47,225 bases of DNA from Gnetum montanum (Eukaryota > Streptophyta > Gnetopsida > Gnetales > Gnetaceae), in the NCBI GenBank assembly GCA_015680685.1, contig MNCI01034636.1, positions 1,318,431 through 1,365,655 on the forward strand, given 5' to 3'. A program made the translations under genes and the position numbers. The notes beneath the pieces are model-generated. The model made no database searches. It worked only from the letters and a program-made list of their open reading frames with translations, and was not told the DNA's origin. Position 1 is the first letter of the stretch. Each line of letters opens with the position of its first letter. Shown piece by piece: positions 10,425-22,801 of this stretch.

Positions 10425-10631
10425 TTTTGGAGAAAACTGAATAGTTGCTCAAACACCCAAGTTTACATTACTTACGTATTTTGAGAACTTTCTCATGGAT
10501 ATTATTAACTGATCTTATCCCATTTATTTTGTACTGAACCAAGTTTAGAAAATATTAAAAAAATCAAATAATTCCTAAACGAATTCAATATGATGATATC
10601 TAAGAAAAAATCTATGCTCTAATATCATCCA
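10425..10631 (-). mobile_element. Partial second internal start of element B
   Basis: The block 10425-10631 aligns with 16665-16854 ('gaactttctcat', 'tagaaaat', 'aaatcaaataattcctaaa', 'attcaatatgatgat'). It is therefore the start of an internal region on the wrong side of the 3' LTR. It carries about 50 extra bases near 10440-10490. Confidence 0.7.
10616..10627 (-). other. Primer-binding site, decayed, left copy
   Basis: The + strand reads gctctaatatca, against gctctgatacca, the complement of the initiator-Met tRNA site used by many plant LTR elements. Two differences are transitions. It is followed by 'tccA' and the LTR start TGTAAC. Confidence 0.75.
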
Positions 10632-12500
10632 TGTAACTCCCCTGTTAATTATCCATAAAATCCTATAAATAATTGATAAAAATGCTATAAGACCCTAAGA
10701 ATTTAGATTTAACTTTGATTTAATAACTTAGGAAGTAGATGTAAAATTAAAAAAATCAATTAGTAGCATAAATACATTAGAGCAACATAACATAATAACA
10801 TTTCTTAGTACTTTTATAAATAATTAAATAAAATTAATTTAAAGAAAATGAAAATTAGAATAACCACAAAAATATAAATAACAAAAAATTCAACTAGTCA
10901 CATCATTAAAAAGGTACAAAAAATTATATTTACAAAACTTTTCTTTACTTCCATTAGACATTTATAAATAAAGATATTCACATTTCAAGTTTACTAAATT
11001 AATTATTAAAAATAATAATTGAAATTAATAAAATAAATAAAGATATTCACATTTCAAGTTTACCAAATTAAATATTAAAAATAATAATTGAAATTAATAA
11101 AATATTAATATATAAGCAAATAATATTATTTTTTTCAAAATCTATAGTGTGTGCTAAAATAAGATATAATTCTTATAACATCACAAATCAAATGACATAG
11201 ATGGACATTTCATATCTATCATAGTTTATAAGTTATTCATAAAAATATGTACATGGCTAAAATATTCAAAAATTATATAAGGTTTCTATTTTACAAAAAT
11301 ACAAATTATACAAGAATTATCTTTCAAGTTCAAAGAATCCACCTAATATAGAATTGATTCATCTTTCATCCCATGTTCCTCTTCTAGAAGTTTCCATGCT
11401 ACTCTCAGCTCTCTACACCAAAATGTAGGAGTCAAAAACTCTCAAATAAGAAATGTTATTTTATTTCCCTATTCATGGAGTATAAAAGTTTTGGACAAAA
11501 ATTTTAAGATATATGATAGAAAAGGTTTTCAATTATTTCAAAAACATTTTATAGTTAAGAAATTCCATAACTTTTTTAAAAATCTAGATATTTTATATCT
11601 TATCTAGGAATCTTTAAAGGATATATCTTGGTTACCTTCACTATTAAACAAATATATCGATAGGCCTTAGAACAACCTCACTACTAATATTATATTATCC
11701 TTTTCAATATTTAATGCTCAAAAATATCACAAAATCCAAATATTATATATTTTATCTTGCCATCTCTAAAGGATAGGCCTTTGTTACCCTCACTACTAAA
11801 GAAATATACCAATAGATCTTGGAATAATCTCACTACTAAAATTGAATTATCTTGGTGACTTCAAATGACTCACTCATAGTTGGGTCTTGGTAATAGCCTC
11901 CATATTAACATCCTCCACAACTGAGACACATACATCATGAGAAGGATAGGTCTTAAGTGTGCCTTATAGCACACAACTAGACTCATCTACTTAGTGTCAT
12001 GGTCTTGGCTAGTTCTGCAACCTTACATTAATTTACAATTTAAAATCAAAGATGGAAAACCCATCCAAACCCTTGTTCCTATTGGATGAGTCACATGAAG
12101 GAATACTTCACTATTGCATGCACATGGGGATATCTAAAAGCTTTGTGGCTCCCACTACTAACTATGCATACTCAATCATATTACATATATTTTATATTAT
12201 ATTTTAAATTCAAAATAACTAAAATTTCAAAAAAATTCATAAAATTTATTTTATGTCAAAGAATAATCCAAAATAATCATAAAATATTAAATAAAATAAG
12301 TTGAGAAAAGGTTTCACATATTCCAAAAGTTCATTGAAAAATAGAAAATGATCTGGACAAAACTTACGATACCAATTTCCATAAAAAAAATAATCCCAAA
12401 TAGATAAAAAATTCTATAGTCTCAACATAGTAATTAAAATCATCAAAGAATAATGATGAATCATGAAGTAGATAAAAAGAATAGAAAATCCTCAACAAAA
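10632..12500 (-). repeat. 3' LTR of element B
   Basis: It aligns along its length with 16855-18660, for example 'cttttcaatatttaatgctcaaaaatatcac' type blocks near 11700 and 17860. The inner end is fuzzy because the chromodomain remnant runs to about 12500. A 69-bp direct duplication at 10965-11102 is absent from the other LTR. No gene is called here. Confidence 0.75.
10965..11102. repeat. 69-bp tandem duplication in the left B LTR
   Basis: Two copies of a unit with 'aaataaagatattcacattt' begin near 10966 and 11035 and differ at only a few bases. The right LTR has one copy. The duplication is thus younger than the insertion. Confidence 0.85.
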
Positions 12501-12920
12501 TGAATAGGAAATTTAGTTCTCATATGTGCTTCATTTTTTCAAGTTGTTTCTTGGTTCCTATATCATTTCCAAAGAATATTTACCATCGGAAACTTTACTT
12601 CATAATTTTCTTTCTTTTCTATCTGTAATCCTTATGGGATATTCTTGTTAGGTAATAATTAGTTGTAGATCTATTTCTTTCCATTGTATAATATGGATCT
12701 AATCTAAAACACACTTTTTTAAGAGACACACACAAAAGATATCATGAATTTATCGTAAACTTGATGGAAAGACTAATTGATATGCTACTTTTCTTATTTT
12801 CTTTACTATTTCAAATGGATCTACATATCTTAAGGCTAACTTGCCTTTTTTTTTCCAAATCTTGAAATTTATATTCACCAATTTGAAATTTAAGTGATAT
12901 TCTTCTAAAGTTAGAATACT
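12500..12920 (-). pseudogene. Element B chromodomain and integrase C-terminus, decayed
   Basis: On the minus strand 12830-12680 reads 'KRGKLALRYVDPFEIVKKI' and then 'YQLVFP...IHDIFCVCLLKK', the GPF/Y-type module at the end of chromoviral integrase. It is followed near 12500-12600 by 'QETT*KNEAHM', matching the E(E)ATWE.E..M core of the chromodomain, with Trp replaced by a stop. Chromodomains direct integration to heterochromatin (family knowledge). Confidence 0.75.
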
Positions 12921-13900
12921 TGGTATATCTATTTGAAGTAGCCTTAATATACCCTTGGACTATGTGAACCTACTTTATGGTTTAATCAATCAAGTCTATA
13001 CTTAACTACATTCTATCCTTCATAGTGGTCTAGTAAATAGGTGATCAATACAACCTACCGTATAGTATTTCATAAGGAATAACTTTGATACCTACCTAAC
13101 AACTATTGTTATATGAAAATTCTACTAAAGGCAACACTTCATCTCATTTTTTCTATTAAAGCATACAATCTTGAGGCATATATTCTAAGACTTGATTTAC
13201 TTACTCTATTTATCCATCCAATTTGGGATGATAAGTAGAACTAATATTTAATTTAGTACCCATATCTTCTTGAAACACTTATCAAAATCTTGATACAAAC
13301 TTGGGATCCCTAGTAAATGTTATCTTAATAGAAATCCCATGTAATCTCACAATCTCCTTAATAAATAACTTAGTAATATCCTTAGTTGTTGTAGTGAAAT
13401 GGAAAGCAAGAAAATGAGGAGATTTTATTAACAAAACCACCACTATTAGTATTGCATCATATTTCCTTCTAGTCCTTGGTAATTTCAAAATTAATTCCAT
13501 GCTAATGACCTCCTACTTTCATTAGGGTATGTCATGAACATGAAGTAGTCCTCCTAGTTTTTGATGTTTAACTTTGAATTGTTAATAAATTAGAAATTTT
13601 TAAATAAATTTAGCTATCTCTTACTTCATCTTTGATCACTAGTCCTATCTTATTAAGATTTGAAATATTCCATTACCTCTAGGATGCATTTAATATCTAC
13701 TAGTTTGGGCTTCTTTCAATAGTTTTTGTCTTACAACTTTAGCTATATATAATTTTCCTTTGAATTGTAATTCATCATTTTCTCCTTTCGTAAATAATCA
13801 AAAGAAATTTGATTTAATTTTTGGAGCTTTTCTTAGTAACAAGCATCTTAATTTTATTCTTTTATTATCTCACCCATTAAAGTTGATTGCACAACCAAGT
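12921..13900 (-). pseudogene. Element B integrase core, decayed
   Basis: An open stretch at 13282-13500 reads 'MELILKLPRTRRKYDAILIV' and then 'VVLLIKSPHFLAFHF', followed by 'RLHGISIKITFTRDPKF'. These match the gypsy integrase catalytic core (MDFI.GLP....D.I.VVVDRL.K..HF ... RLHG.P..I.SDRDP.F). The Asp of SDRDP survives as TRDP. Flanking parts need frame changes and contain stops. Confidence 0.85.
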
Positions 13901-15330
13901 TGTTTATCTTTCTAGTATTCTTACTAAGTCCATTTGCTACTACATTTGTTTTTATAAGATGATACTTAATATGATATTGTAGACTCTTATGGTTTGTTCA
14001 TAAAGTTAATTTCTTCTCAAACAAATAATTTCATCATGTCTTTAGTGAAAAAATAATAGATGTTAACTCTATATCATGTACAAGATATCTAACCTTATGA
14101 TTCTTTAATTATCAAGAAGCATAGGCAATAACATGTCCTTATTACATAAGGATGCATCCTAATCCTTTACTCGAAGCATTAGTCCACATGTTTAATGGAA
14201 TTCCTGGGCTAGGTAATATAAAATAAGGGTTGACGTGAACTATTTCCTTGATTCTAAAAATGCTTGGTCATACTTCTTCATTCACTAAAATAATTGATCC
14301 TTGATTAATAAATTGGTTAAAAGAGATGGAATTCTAGCAAAATATTTAATGAACCTTCAATGGTAACTTCCTAACCCCCTAAGAAACTCCTTACTTCTGT
14401 TACAACACTACACCTTTGCTAATCCCAAATCACTGAAGTCTTCATTGAGTCAATTGGTATCCTTAATTTTGATACTATGTGTTCAAAAAATTGCACTTCT
14501 TTCTGTCAAAATGAGCACTTAGATGATTGGACATATACTTGATTTTATCTTAAGAGCTACAATAATTTTCTTAAATGGTTTACATGTTTCATTTCACTTT
14601 TATAAACTACCATAATATCATCCTTAAATACTATTACAAATTTATCTAAATAAGGCCTCAATACACTATTCATTAAATGCATGAACACTATAAGATCATT
14701 CATTATCTTAAATGGGAATACAAAGAATTCATATTGCTCATATCTTATCCTAAATGTAGTCTTTGGAACATCTTCTTTATTAATTTTAGGTTAATGATAT
14801 CTGGATTTTAAATCCAATTTGGAAAATATAGCTACATCTCTCATCTAATAAAAAAGTTAGCTACTCTAGGTAGAGGTTATTTATTCTTAATATTACTTGA
14901 TTTAACCATCTATAGTCAATTCATAGCCTTAAACTCCCATCTTTCTTTTCCACAAATAACACTTGTGTTCCCCAAGGAGAAAAACTAGGTCGAATAAGAT
15001 ATTTATCAAAAATTTCTTACACTTGTATCTTGAGCTCTACTAGCTCAATTGAGGATATCTAATATAATGCCTGAGAAATTCATTTTTTTCCATTTTAAGA
15101 GTAATTTTTAATTCCTTTTCGCTTTTTGGAGGTAGCCCTGGTAATTTTTTTGTAAATACATTAAGAATTCATTAACTACTAGAATATTAACTCTACCATC
15201 TCTTTTATTTATTAATTTAACAATAACTATAAAATAGGTATGTCCTTTCGTAAACATTTTCATGAAATTCTTAGAAAAAATAAATTCAACCTTAATGGAT
15301 AATCCTTTAGCTATAACCAAAACCTTTTAT
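13901..15330 (-). pseudogene. Element B reverse transcriptase and RNase H, decayed
   Basis: The reading runs down from 15320. The catalytic motif appears near 14622-14633 as 'VIVFKDDIMVVYKSEMKHV', with the two Asp of F.DDI intact, followed by 'NHLRKLL' and a 'KCSF...VQFFEHIVS' match to CEF...V.FLGH..S. 'RSFLGG' follows near 14370. Then RNase H remnants are weaker. The linker 15108-15320 is open. Many stops prevent function. Confidence 0.8.
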
Positions 15331-15399
15331 CCATCTATTAACTCTAGTTATACTATCTTAGTCTCTCAATAAGAAATCTTGTTATATCTACTTAACCAA

Positions 15400-15660
15400 T
15401 CAATTCTCAAAATGATATAATATTCTCCTAAGTCTATAATAAGTTAGTGGAAGTTCATTATACTCATGTTCAAGTATGTACTCACTATCTCCCACAACTT
15501 GAGAAAATAATGGAATTTCTAGTTTTTCGTATGAAAAATTTAATCTTTGCACTATTTGACTATTAATAAATGAATGAATACCTCTAGGATCCAAAAGAAT
15601 AAGAATATGTTGTATATCGAGCATACCTTTAGTCTTGACCACAATGTTAAGTTGCTCCTC
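15400..15660 (-). pseudogene. Element B protease, decayed
   Basis: The minus strand reads 'ILILLDPRGIHSFINSQIVQ', against the usual LLD(S/P)GA.HSFI.... of gypsy protease. The catalytic Asp is kept, the Gly-Ala is disturbed. About 80 codons are open. It sits between gag and RT as expected. Confidence 0.75.
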
Positions 15661-16838
15661 TATATTTCATTTTATCATAGCATAGAATCAACTCTGATTC
15701 ATGGGTATTTCACCTCTTTCTTAATTATTACTAATTCCACTATTCTTTTATGACTAATTCCACTATTCTTTTGAACCATCCTAGGATTACTAACAACTCC
15801 TCCATTATTTTCTCATACAATCCTAGGATTCAGAACCACAAGTTTTATTCTCATAATCCACATAACACATTCCCTCTAAAGTAGCTTGAGGTACTCTTTT
15901 TAAAAATGGTCAACATCTTGACAATAAAAGAAAATATTAGATCTTGGTAGAAACCTAGGATTAAATGGTTGAACTAGTCCATTAAATCTTCTAGTTTTCT
16001 ATTGGGCTAATCCATTCAGTTTCCTGAACCACTTGAACTTTTTCTAAACAACTCTAGTTGATGCTTCTTTATTTCTCTTTCTATATCTTTGAGCTATATC
16101 CTCCATTTATTTTCCTTTTATAATAATGGCTCTATCCTATGTCTTCTCATAGTTATGCAACACCAATGCTGCAATTATAGTTTTAATGAAAGGCCTTATT
16201 TCATTTATAAATTTTCTAATACACAGCTTTATTTTGTAAAACATGAAAAATGTATTCACATAGTTCAATAAATCTATTATTATGGTTGTGGCAAACATGG
16301 ATCCCTGAAATAGTCAATCAAACTCATCTTATTTCTTTTCTAGATAGGCCTTAGATAGATATCTATCTTTAAAAATATTAATGAATTATTCCCAATCTAT
16401 TTCATCATCCCCAAATATCTAATTCTTTTTTTTTTTTTTTTACATTCCACCATTACTCAGTTGTATCTTTTAATTGATATAAAGCCAAAGAGATCTTCTT
16501 AATATTAGTCCAATGTAAGCTATAAAAATTTTTCTACAATTATTTCAACCATTCCATAGCAATAGTGGGATCTTCAGTTCTTGAAAAGGTAGGAGAATTT
16601 AGGCTCATAAAATTTTGAATTAGTCACCTTTGCTCTTGTTCGTTTCCTTTATTTTTCAAGCCCTCATTGTGATTATTCTAATTTTAATTTTGGAGGAAAA
16701 TTTTAGGAACTTTCTCATAGAATATCATTGACTAATCTTGTCCCTCTCATTTTTTACTAAACCTAGTTTAGAAAATTTCAAACAAATCAAATAATTCCTA
16801 AAAGTATTCAATATGATGATGTTCAAGGAAAAATCTAT
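15661..16838 (-). pseudogene. Element B gag, decayed
   Basis: Short in-frame runs fit a chromoviral gag. Near 16370-16330 the minus strand reads 'FINIFKDRYLSKAYLEKK', then 'DEFD*LFQGSM', like W..F...F...YFP......K..EF..L.QG.M. 'FYCQDVDHF' near 15920 is a damaged C.YC...GH zinc knuckle. A T-run at 16428-16441 interrupts the frame. A plus-strand frame at 16089-16271 is a shadow. Confidence 0.65.
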
Positions 16839-16850
16839 GCTCTAATACTA
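16839..16850 (-). other. Primer-binding site of element B
   Basis: The + strand reads gctctaatacta, three differences or fewer from gctctgatacca, the complement of the initiator-Met tRNA site. It lies four bases from the LTR start TGTAAC at 16855. This fixes the transcription direction as minus. Confidence 0.75.
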
Positions 16851-16854
16851 CCCA

Positions 16855-18660
16855 TGTAACACACCTATTAATATATATATAATCCTTAAAATAACTAATA
16901 AAAATACTACAAGACCCTAATGATTTGAATTTAACCTTGATTTAATAATTCAATATCAACATAAAATAAAAACAATTATTAATTAAAAGCATAAATATAG
17001 TAGAGCAACACACCATAGAAACATTGTTTAATAATTTCATGAATAATTCAATAAAATTAATTTTAAAATACAAATTAATACACCCACAAAAATGTAAATG
17101 CCAAAGAAACTCAAGTAGTTGCATCATTAAAAAGTACGTAAAATTACATTTTCAATGATAGTTGTTTCACCTTAATCAAACATCTAAAAATAAAGATATT
17201 TACATTCAAATTTTATTAAATCAAATTATTATTATTATTATTATTATTATTAAAATATTAATATATAAGAAAATAATATTATTTATTCCCATATATATAG
17301 TATGCATCAAAATGAAAATGATCCTTAGAACCTCATGAACCAAGTGACATAGATGAAAATTTCATGTTTATCATATTTTAATATTTATTGAAAAAAATAT
17401 ATACATGACTCAAATATCCAAAAACTGTATAAGGTTTCTATTTTACAAAAATACAAAATATGCAAGGATTATTTTTCAAGTTTAAAAGATCCATCTTATA
17501 CCGAATTGATCCACCTTTTACTACATGTCCCTCTTCTAATGATTTCTTGGCTACTCTACACTCACTACTCTAAAAATGCAAGAGGATTCAAAACCCCTCA
17601 AACAAAAGGTTATTTTAGTTTCCTATTCATGAAGCATAAAATGTTTGGACTAAAAGTATCATGATATATACAAAAAAAAATTCCAATTAATTCAAAAATG
17701 TTTTAAAGTCTAGAAATGTCACAAATTTTCTAAAACTTCAAATATTTTATATTTTATTTAGGAATCTTCAAAAGATAGATTTTGGTTACCCTTACTACCA
17801 AACAAATATATTGACAACTTTTGGAATAATATCCCTACTAATTTTAGATTATCCTATTAAATATTTAATGTTCAAAAATATCACAAAATTCAAATATGAT
17901 ATATTTTATCCTAGCATCTCTAAAGGATAGCTCTTCATTACCATTACTACCAAAGGAAAATACCAACAGGTCTTGGAATAACCTCACTACTAATATTAAA
18001 CTATTCTTGTGACTCTAAACAAGTCACTCATGGACAAGTCTTGATAATAATCTCACTACTAACATCCCCTATGACTAAGACACAAACATCACTAGAAGGA
18101 TAGATCTTAACTATGTCTTACCATACATCACTAGACTTAACTTCTTAGTACCATGGTCTCAGCTAGTTTGCCAACCTCACATGAACTTATGATTCAGAAT
18201 CCAAAGTAGGAAATTCATCCAAACCCTTGTTCCCATGAGGTGAGTTTCACTAAGGAATACTTCACTAATGCATGTACATGACTGCACCTACTAGATTTGT
18301 GGCTTTCACTACCAACTACACAAACTTGATCATATTATATATATATATTATTTTATTATATTTCAAATCTAAAAGATTTTTAAAATAGCCAAAATTCCAA
18401 AAAAATTAAAAAAAATTCTTTATATCAAGGATTAATCCAAAATAATTATAAAATATCAAAGAAAAAAAGTTGGGTAAAGTTTTCATATATTTCAAAAATT
18501 CACCAAAAGATAGAAAATGATCTAGAAAAAATGATGATACAAATTTCCATATAAGAAACAAGCTTAAATAGGAAAAAATTCAATAAATTAATTAAAATCA
18601 TAAAAGAATAATGATGAATCATGAAGCAAAGAAATAGAATAAATAATCTATAATAAAATA
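16855..18660 (-). repeat. 5' LTR of element B
   Basis: It begins TGTAACACACCT and aligns with 10632-12500. It carries an ATT/TTA microsatellite of about ten repeats at 17226-17256 where the other LTR has the 69-bp duplication. No coding sequence. Confidence 0.75.
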
Positions 18661-20269
18661 GGACATCCATATGAAAAGGAAACTAAAATAAACTTTCTTA
18701 CAATATTGCAAAGTCATTTTAAATCTTCTTATTTACTTTCTTTGCCATCATCAATTTCTATAATATATTTTCACTTTGTTGCAAACCTATATACCAAAAA
18801 CCTCCCACAAACCAAAACAAAATATATGAAAAGGTCAAAATCTATTTATAAGTAGAAGAATTACATGCAATGTGATACATGATCCTAATACATGTTGAAA
18901 AATGAAAGAAACAAGCTTGAATTAGGATTAAAATAAATTTTAAATGAAGAAATCATTTCTATTATTGAAAAATAGAAAACCCAATTCATGGGAAAGAGAT
19001 GTGGTGGAAAAATAAGAAAGCATTTGATACATAAGATGTATACATGTTATCTATATAACATATTCTTACTTTATGGACTTTTCTTTTTATGTTTTAATTT
19101 TTAACCATCTTATTTTTTGTAATTCAATTTTTAATTATAATTTTTTCTTTCCTATTTCATATTCTCTCTCTAACTAATATCCTAATACTCAAATACTCAT
19201 AATAAAAATACTAGAAATTCAAATCAAATTCTGTTTGAACCTATGACATCCTCCTTAAGTGCACTACCTAATCATATGCCAAAATCATATTTGAGCATAA
19301 ATCATCATAAATATATGGTTCAAATATTTAAATTTTTATTGGATTTTTAGCAAACTAAAAATGTGATATTTTGAGAATTGTAACTCTGATTCTAATGAAC
19401 TAATAGTTAAAATTAGTATTTTTAAACATTCAAACACATTGTTAAAGTTAGATTCTAGGTAGAACATCATCCTACGTTACTTCATTAATAAAGTTATTTT
19501 GTATAATATTTAATTATAATTAAAAATGAACTTCAAATTTGAGTTTAATGACAAAAGGTGAAAACAGGTATAGCACGCATAGGTTTAGGGTCCAAAATGC
19601 TCCATGAACAAAGTATTATATAATCACATGTGCATAATAAAGAATAAAATATGCATAATTAAATATACATAAAGAATAAAATATGCATAGCTAAATACTT
19701 ATAAAGGCATGAGAACTATAAAAAATAAAAAATTTCAAGGGTAATTAAATTTTAACATCTAGTCATAAAATATAAAGATAACCTATGACTAAGCTCCATT
19801 AGTAGTAAAAGTAAAGGATACAAAACTTTAATAAAATACTCTAGCAAGTAGATTTATTCATTTATATAACAATAATAATAATAACCCTAATAAAATTAGA
19901 AAAAACCTATTTAAACACATTTGACAGCATTAAATTAAATAACTAAACCTATGCAAATTTTAGATTATGATAGTTGTATCAATTATATTCTAGGGTAATG
20001 AGTTGATTACCATAAAAAATCATTCAACATAGTATTCACAAAATACAAATGATGGATATAGTGCTTAAACAAGTCAATTCATTGTTAAGCAACATAATAG
20101 TTGTGCTTCTAGAAAGAGTCTAGAGTGAAGAAAAACTAATAATTTAATGCTTGTATTTTATTATCCCCCCTAGATAGTTGTTCAACTTACTCTCCTAGTT
20201 CAATGAATGAAGAAGTTTTACATCTAACAAAGTAGAGAATCAAGACTCTAGTGGCATAGTAAATGTATA
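18661..20269. other. Unassigned AT-rich stretch
   Basis: No domain was recognised on either strand. A short duplication around 'agaataaaatatgcata' is seen at about 19641 and 19674. By position it could be the decayed gag/protease part of element C, since protease-end motifs appear just after 20270, but I cannot show this. Confidence 0.35.
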
Positions 20270-22790
20270 GTAGTAACCCTTAAAGAGTATGATTTTATTC
20301 TTGGGATTGACTAGTTATTTATGTAAAAAGAATGTTTGGATTGTAGGAACAAAACCCTCATACTTCAATGTCCTCATGGAAAAGAAGTGGTAATCCAAAC
20401 AAGTAAAGTACAATATTTAACTTAGTGATAGGCAAGAGTTTTCCAATGATTGCATAAATAGGGCATTGCTACTATAAGGTGTTAGTACATAATGTGACTA
20501 AAAAGGATGTAGAATAGAGTTTAGTGATTTAGGATTTTTTGAATGTATAAAAGGAACTTCCATGTTACCTCCCATTCTAGATGTTGAGTTAGAGATCATA
20601 GTCAAGTCTACAACCCAACCAAATTCCAAGACACCTCATAAAATATCTTCCATGGAACTTATGAAGTTCAATATTAAAATCCAAGAGTTGTTGAATACAA
20701 GTACGAATAAACCAAAAGTTTCACCTTAGGATGCTCTAGTATTCTATATTAAGAATAATGGTAAAAACGTAATATTGTGTTGTAACTATAGATAGTTGGA
20801 TTAGTTGATAGTCAAAAGCCTGTATTCATTACCCAAGATGAATGATCTATTGATTAACTAAGGAAAGCTAAGGTGTTCTTTAAGATATATTTGAAGTTTG
20901 GATTACACCAAGTCAAGGTAAAGATAAAGGATATATCCAAAATAGTTCTCAATACAAAGTGTGAGCATTAAACGTTTTAAGCATGCACTTGAGATTTATC
21001 TAGGCTCTAGTACTTTTCATGAATTTGATGATTAGTGTAATACATAATTACTTAGTGTAATTGTTCATTGTCTTCATTAATGATATTCTGGTCTACTCTA
21101 AGGAGGAAGAACAACTTGAGGAACACTTAAGGATAGTACTACATATTTTAAAAGAATAACAACTCTTTCCTCATGCTTCTAAGTATGTCTTCTAAAAGAT
21201 ATCGATTTAGTTTCTTAGCCATGTGGTATTAGGAACAAGTGTAGCATTGGATTCTTTAGAAGTGTTAGTGATTAAGGATTGGCCCATTCTAATCCTAGTG
21301 AATGAAGTAAGAAGCTTCTCTGGATTGGTAAGATATTACTAGAGATTTGTAGAAGACTTATCTAAGATAGCAACACCTCTACTTAAGTTGCTAAAGAAAG
21401 ATTATTTCTTCTCTTAAAGTGATGCTTATTAGAAAGCTTTTGAAAAGCTAAAAAAGAGATGAACCACAATACCTATACTAATCTCACCAACTTCTAAAAT
21501 GCCTTATGATGTCTACATATATGCTTTGGGAGAACAATTTGAATGATTTCTCATGTAAGAAGGAAAAGTAATGGCATATGCTTCAAAATAGTTAAATCCT
21601 TTTGAGACAAAATATCTAACACTTGATCTAAAGCTTGGTTCCATTGTATTTTCTCTTAATATTTGAAGACACTATTTGTATGTTAAGCACATTATACATT
21701 GTACTAACTAGAAGAGCTTACAATATGTGATGAGCTAGCAATATATGAAGATGTTATAGAGAGCATGGATTGAGATGTTAATAGAATTAAACTTCAACAA
21801 CTTAGTGTCATCCTAAAAAAGGCAACATAGTGGTAGATATACTATGAGAGATAGATGTAAAGCTCAATAGTCTCATTATCTCATCTATAAAAAATAATGA
21901 TATAACCCCTTAGTAATTTTCTAACCCCTTAAATTAAGAAAAGGTATGGGTGCTTCTAGAAAATGATTAATTGCTATAATTGATACTTAAGACCAATTGA
22001 AGTTTAAAAATAGAGTTTTTTATTAGCATCAATTAAGAAAGTGGTCAGATAAGATAAATTAAAGCTTGGAGGGCATTCTCAAATCTTGTGCCTAAATTAT
22101 AAAGACATTTTAAATATAATTATTCTTTAGCAAAGGTTATTTTCAATGATAGTTATTAGACCAATTGAAGTAACATTGTAGAAAGTGATATATGGTAGAC
22201 CTTATCATACATCTCTTCATTGGGTTTCTTAAGGGATCAAATAGAGGAACCACTTAGATGTCATCAAAGAGGCTTTAAAAAAGATCATATTATTAGAAAA
22301 ATACTTAATAAATACAAGATAAGTATATCAAAGTCTCTCAAAAATAGGAAAGAATCTTCAAAATGAAACCTTTATGAAAGTTTTCTTTAAATTTAAAATT
22401 TGAAAGAAAATATAAGCTTCGGTTTAAGATGAAAGTTATCACCATGCTAGATTAATTTCCTCTAATTTTTAAAAAGAATGGAGTAGATACATATCAAATT
22501 AAACCTACACTATAGTTCAATCTATTCATGGTGTGTTCTACTATTGAGAATACATACATACATCAAATCCTAGTCATGTTATAAAGTGGTAGGATGAGCA
22601 TATTCAACCTAATGATAGTTATGTAGAATGGTCAATTGATATTATACAATGGATGATCAAACAAATGAGAATCAAAGTTATTTTATGATTAATATTTCAT
22701 AGGTAAAGGCTTGATGCATAAGAAGCAACTTGGAAGGAGCAAAAAAAGGAATTTGTTTACTTTCAAATCTTTCAAGTGAAAGATTCTTGT
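20270..22790 (+). pseudogene. Element C pol: chromovirus PR end, RT, RNase H and chromodomain, decayed
   Basis: Near 20290 the reading 'LKEYDFILGIDWL' is the protease end (YD.ILGMDWL). RT follows: a 'KVSP*DALVFYI' match at 20725, and 'FINDILVYSKEEEQLEEHL' at 21073, where the usual F.DDI has become F-N-D, losing a catalytic Asp. 'NEVRSFSGLVRYY*RFVEDL' begins at 21299. RNase H follows: 'YDVYIYALGEQFE' near 21510 and 'GKVMAYASK' near 21566. Integrase is barely visible. Near 22727 'EATWKEQ' marks a chromodomain. It differs from B, lies on the other strand, and ends directly at its polypurine tract. Many stops and shifts. Confidence 0.8.
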
Positions 22791-22801
22791 GGAGGGAAGA
22801 G
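22791..22801 (+). other. Polypurine tract of element C
   Basis: ggagggaagag lies directly before the LTR start TGTAATAC at 22802. It is the second-strand primer site of LTR elements and fixes the + orientation. Confidence 0.75.

Larger units (their letters stand above)
10425..18660 (-). mobile_element. Element B: Tekay/Del-like chromovirus, degenerate, with partial second internal end
   Basis: Two long direct repeats (10632 to about 12500 and 16855 to about 18660) flank a minus-strand coding remnant with the order gag, PR, RT, RNase H, integrase, chromodomain. Each LTR starts TGTAAC on the + strand, so on the coding strand it ends GTTACA next to a decayed initiator-Met primer site. The order of pol domains and the C-terminal chromodomain define a Ty3/gypsy chromovirus (established family knowledge). 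A second primer site plus about 200 bases of internal sequence (10425-10631) lies beyond the left LTR, so the array is internal-LTR-internal-LTR. LTR identity is perhaps 75-80% by eye. Confidence 0.8.

Noticed and set aside
15400-15642. Stand-alone 80-codon gene
   Set aside because: It is the protease part of element B, in order between gag and RT.
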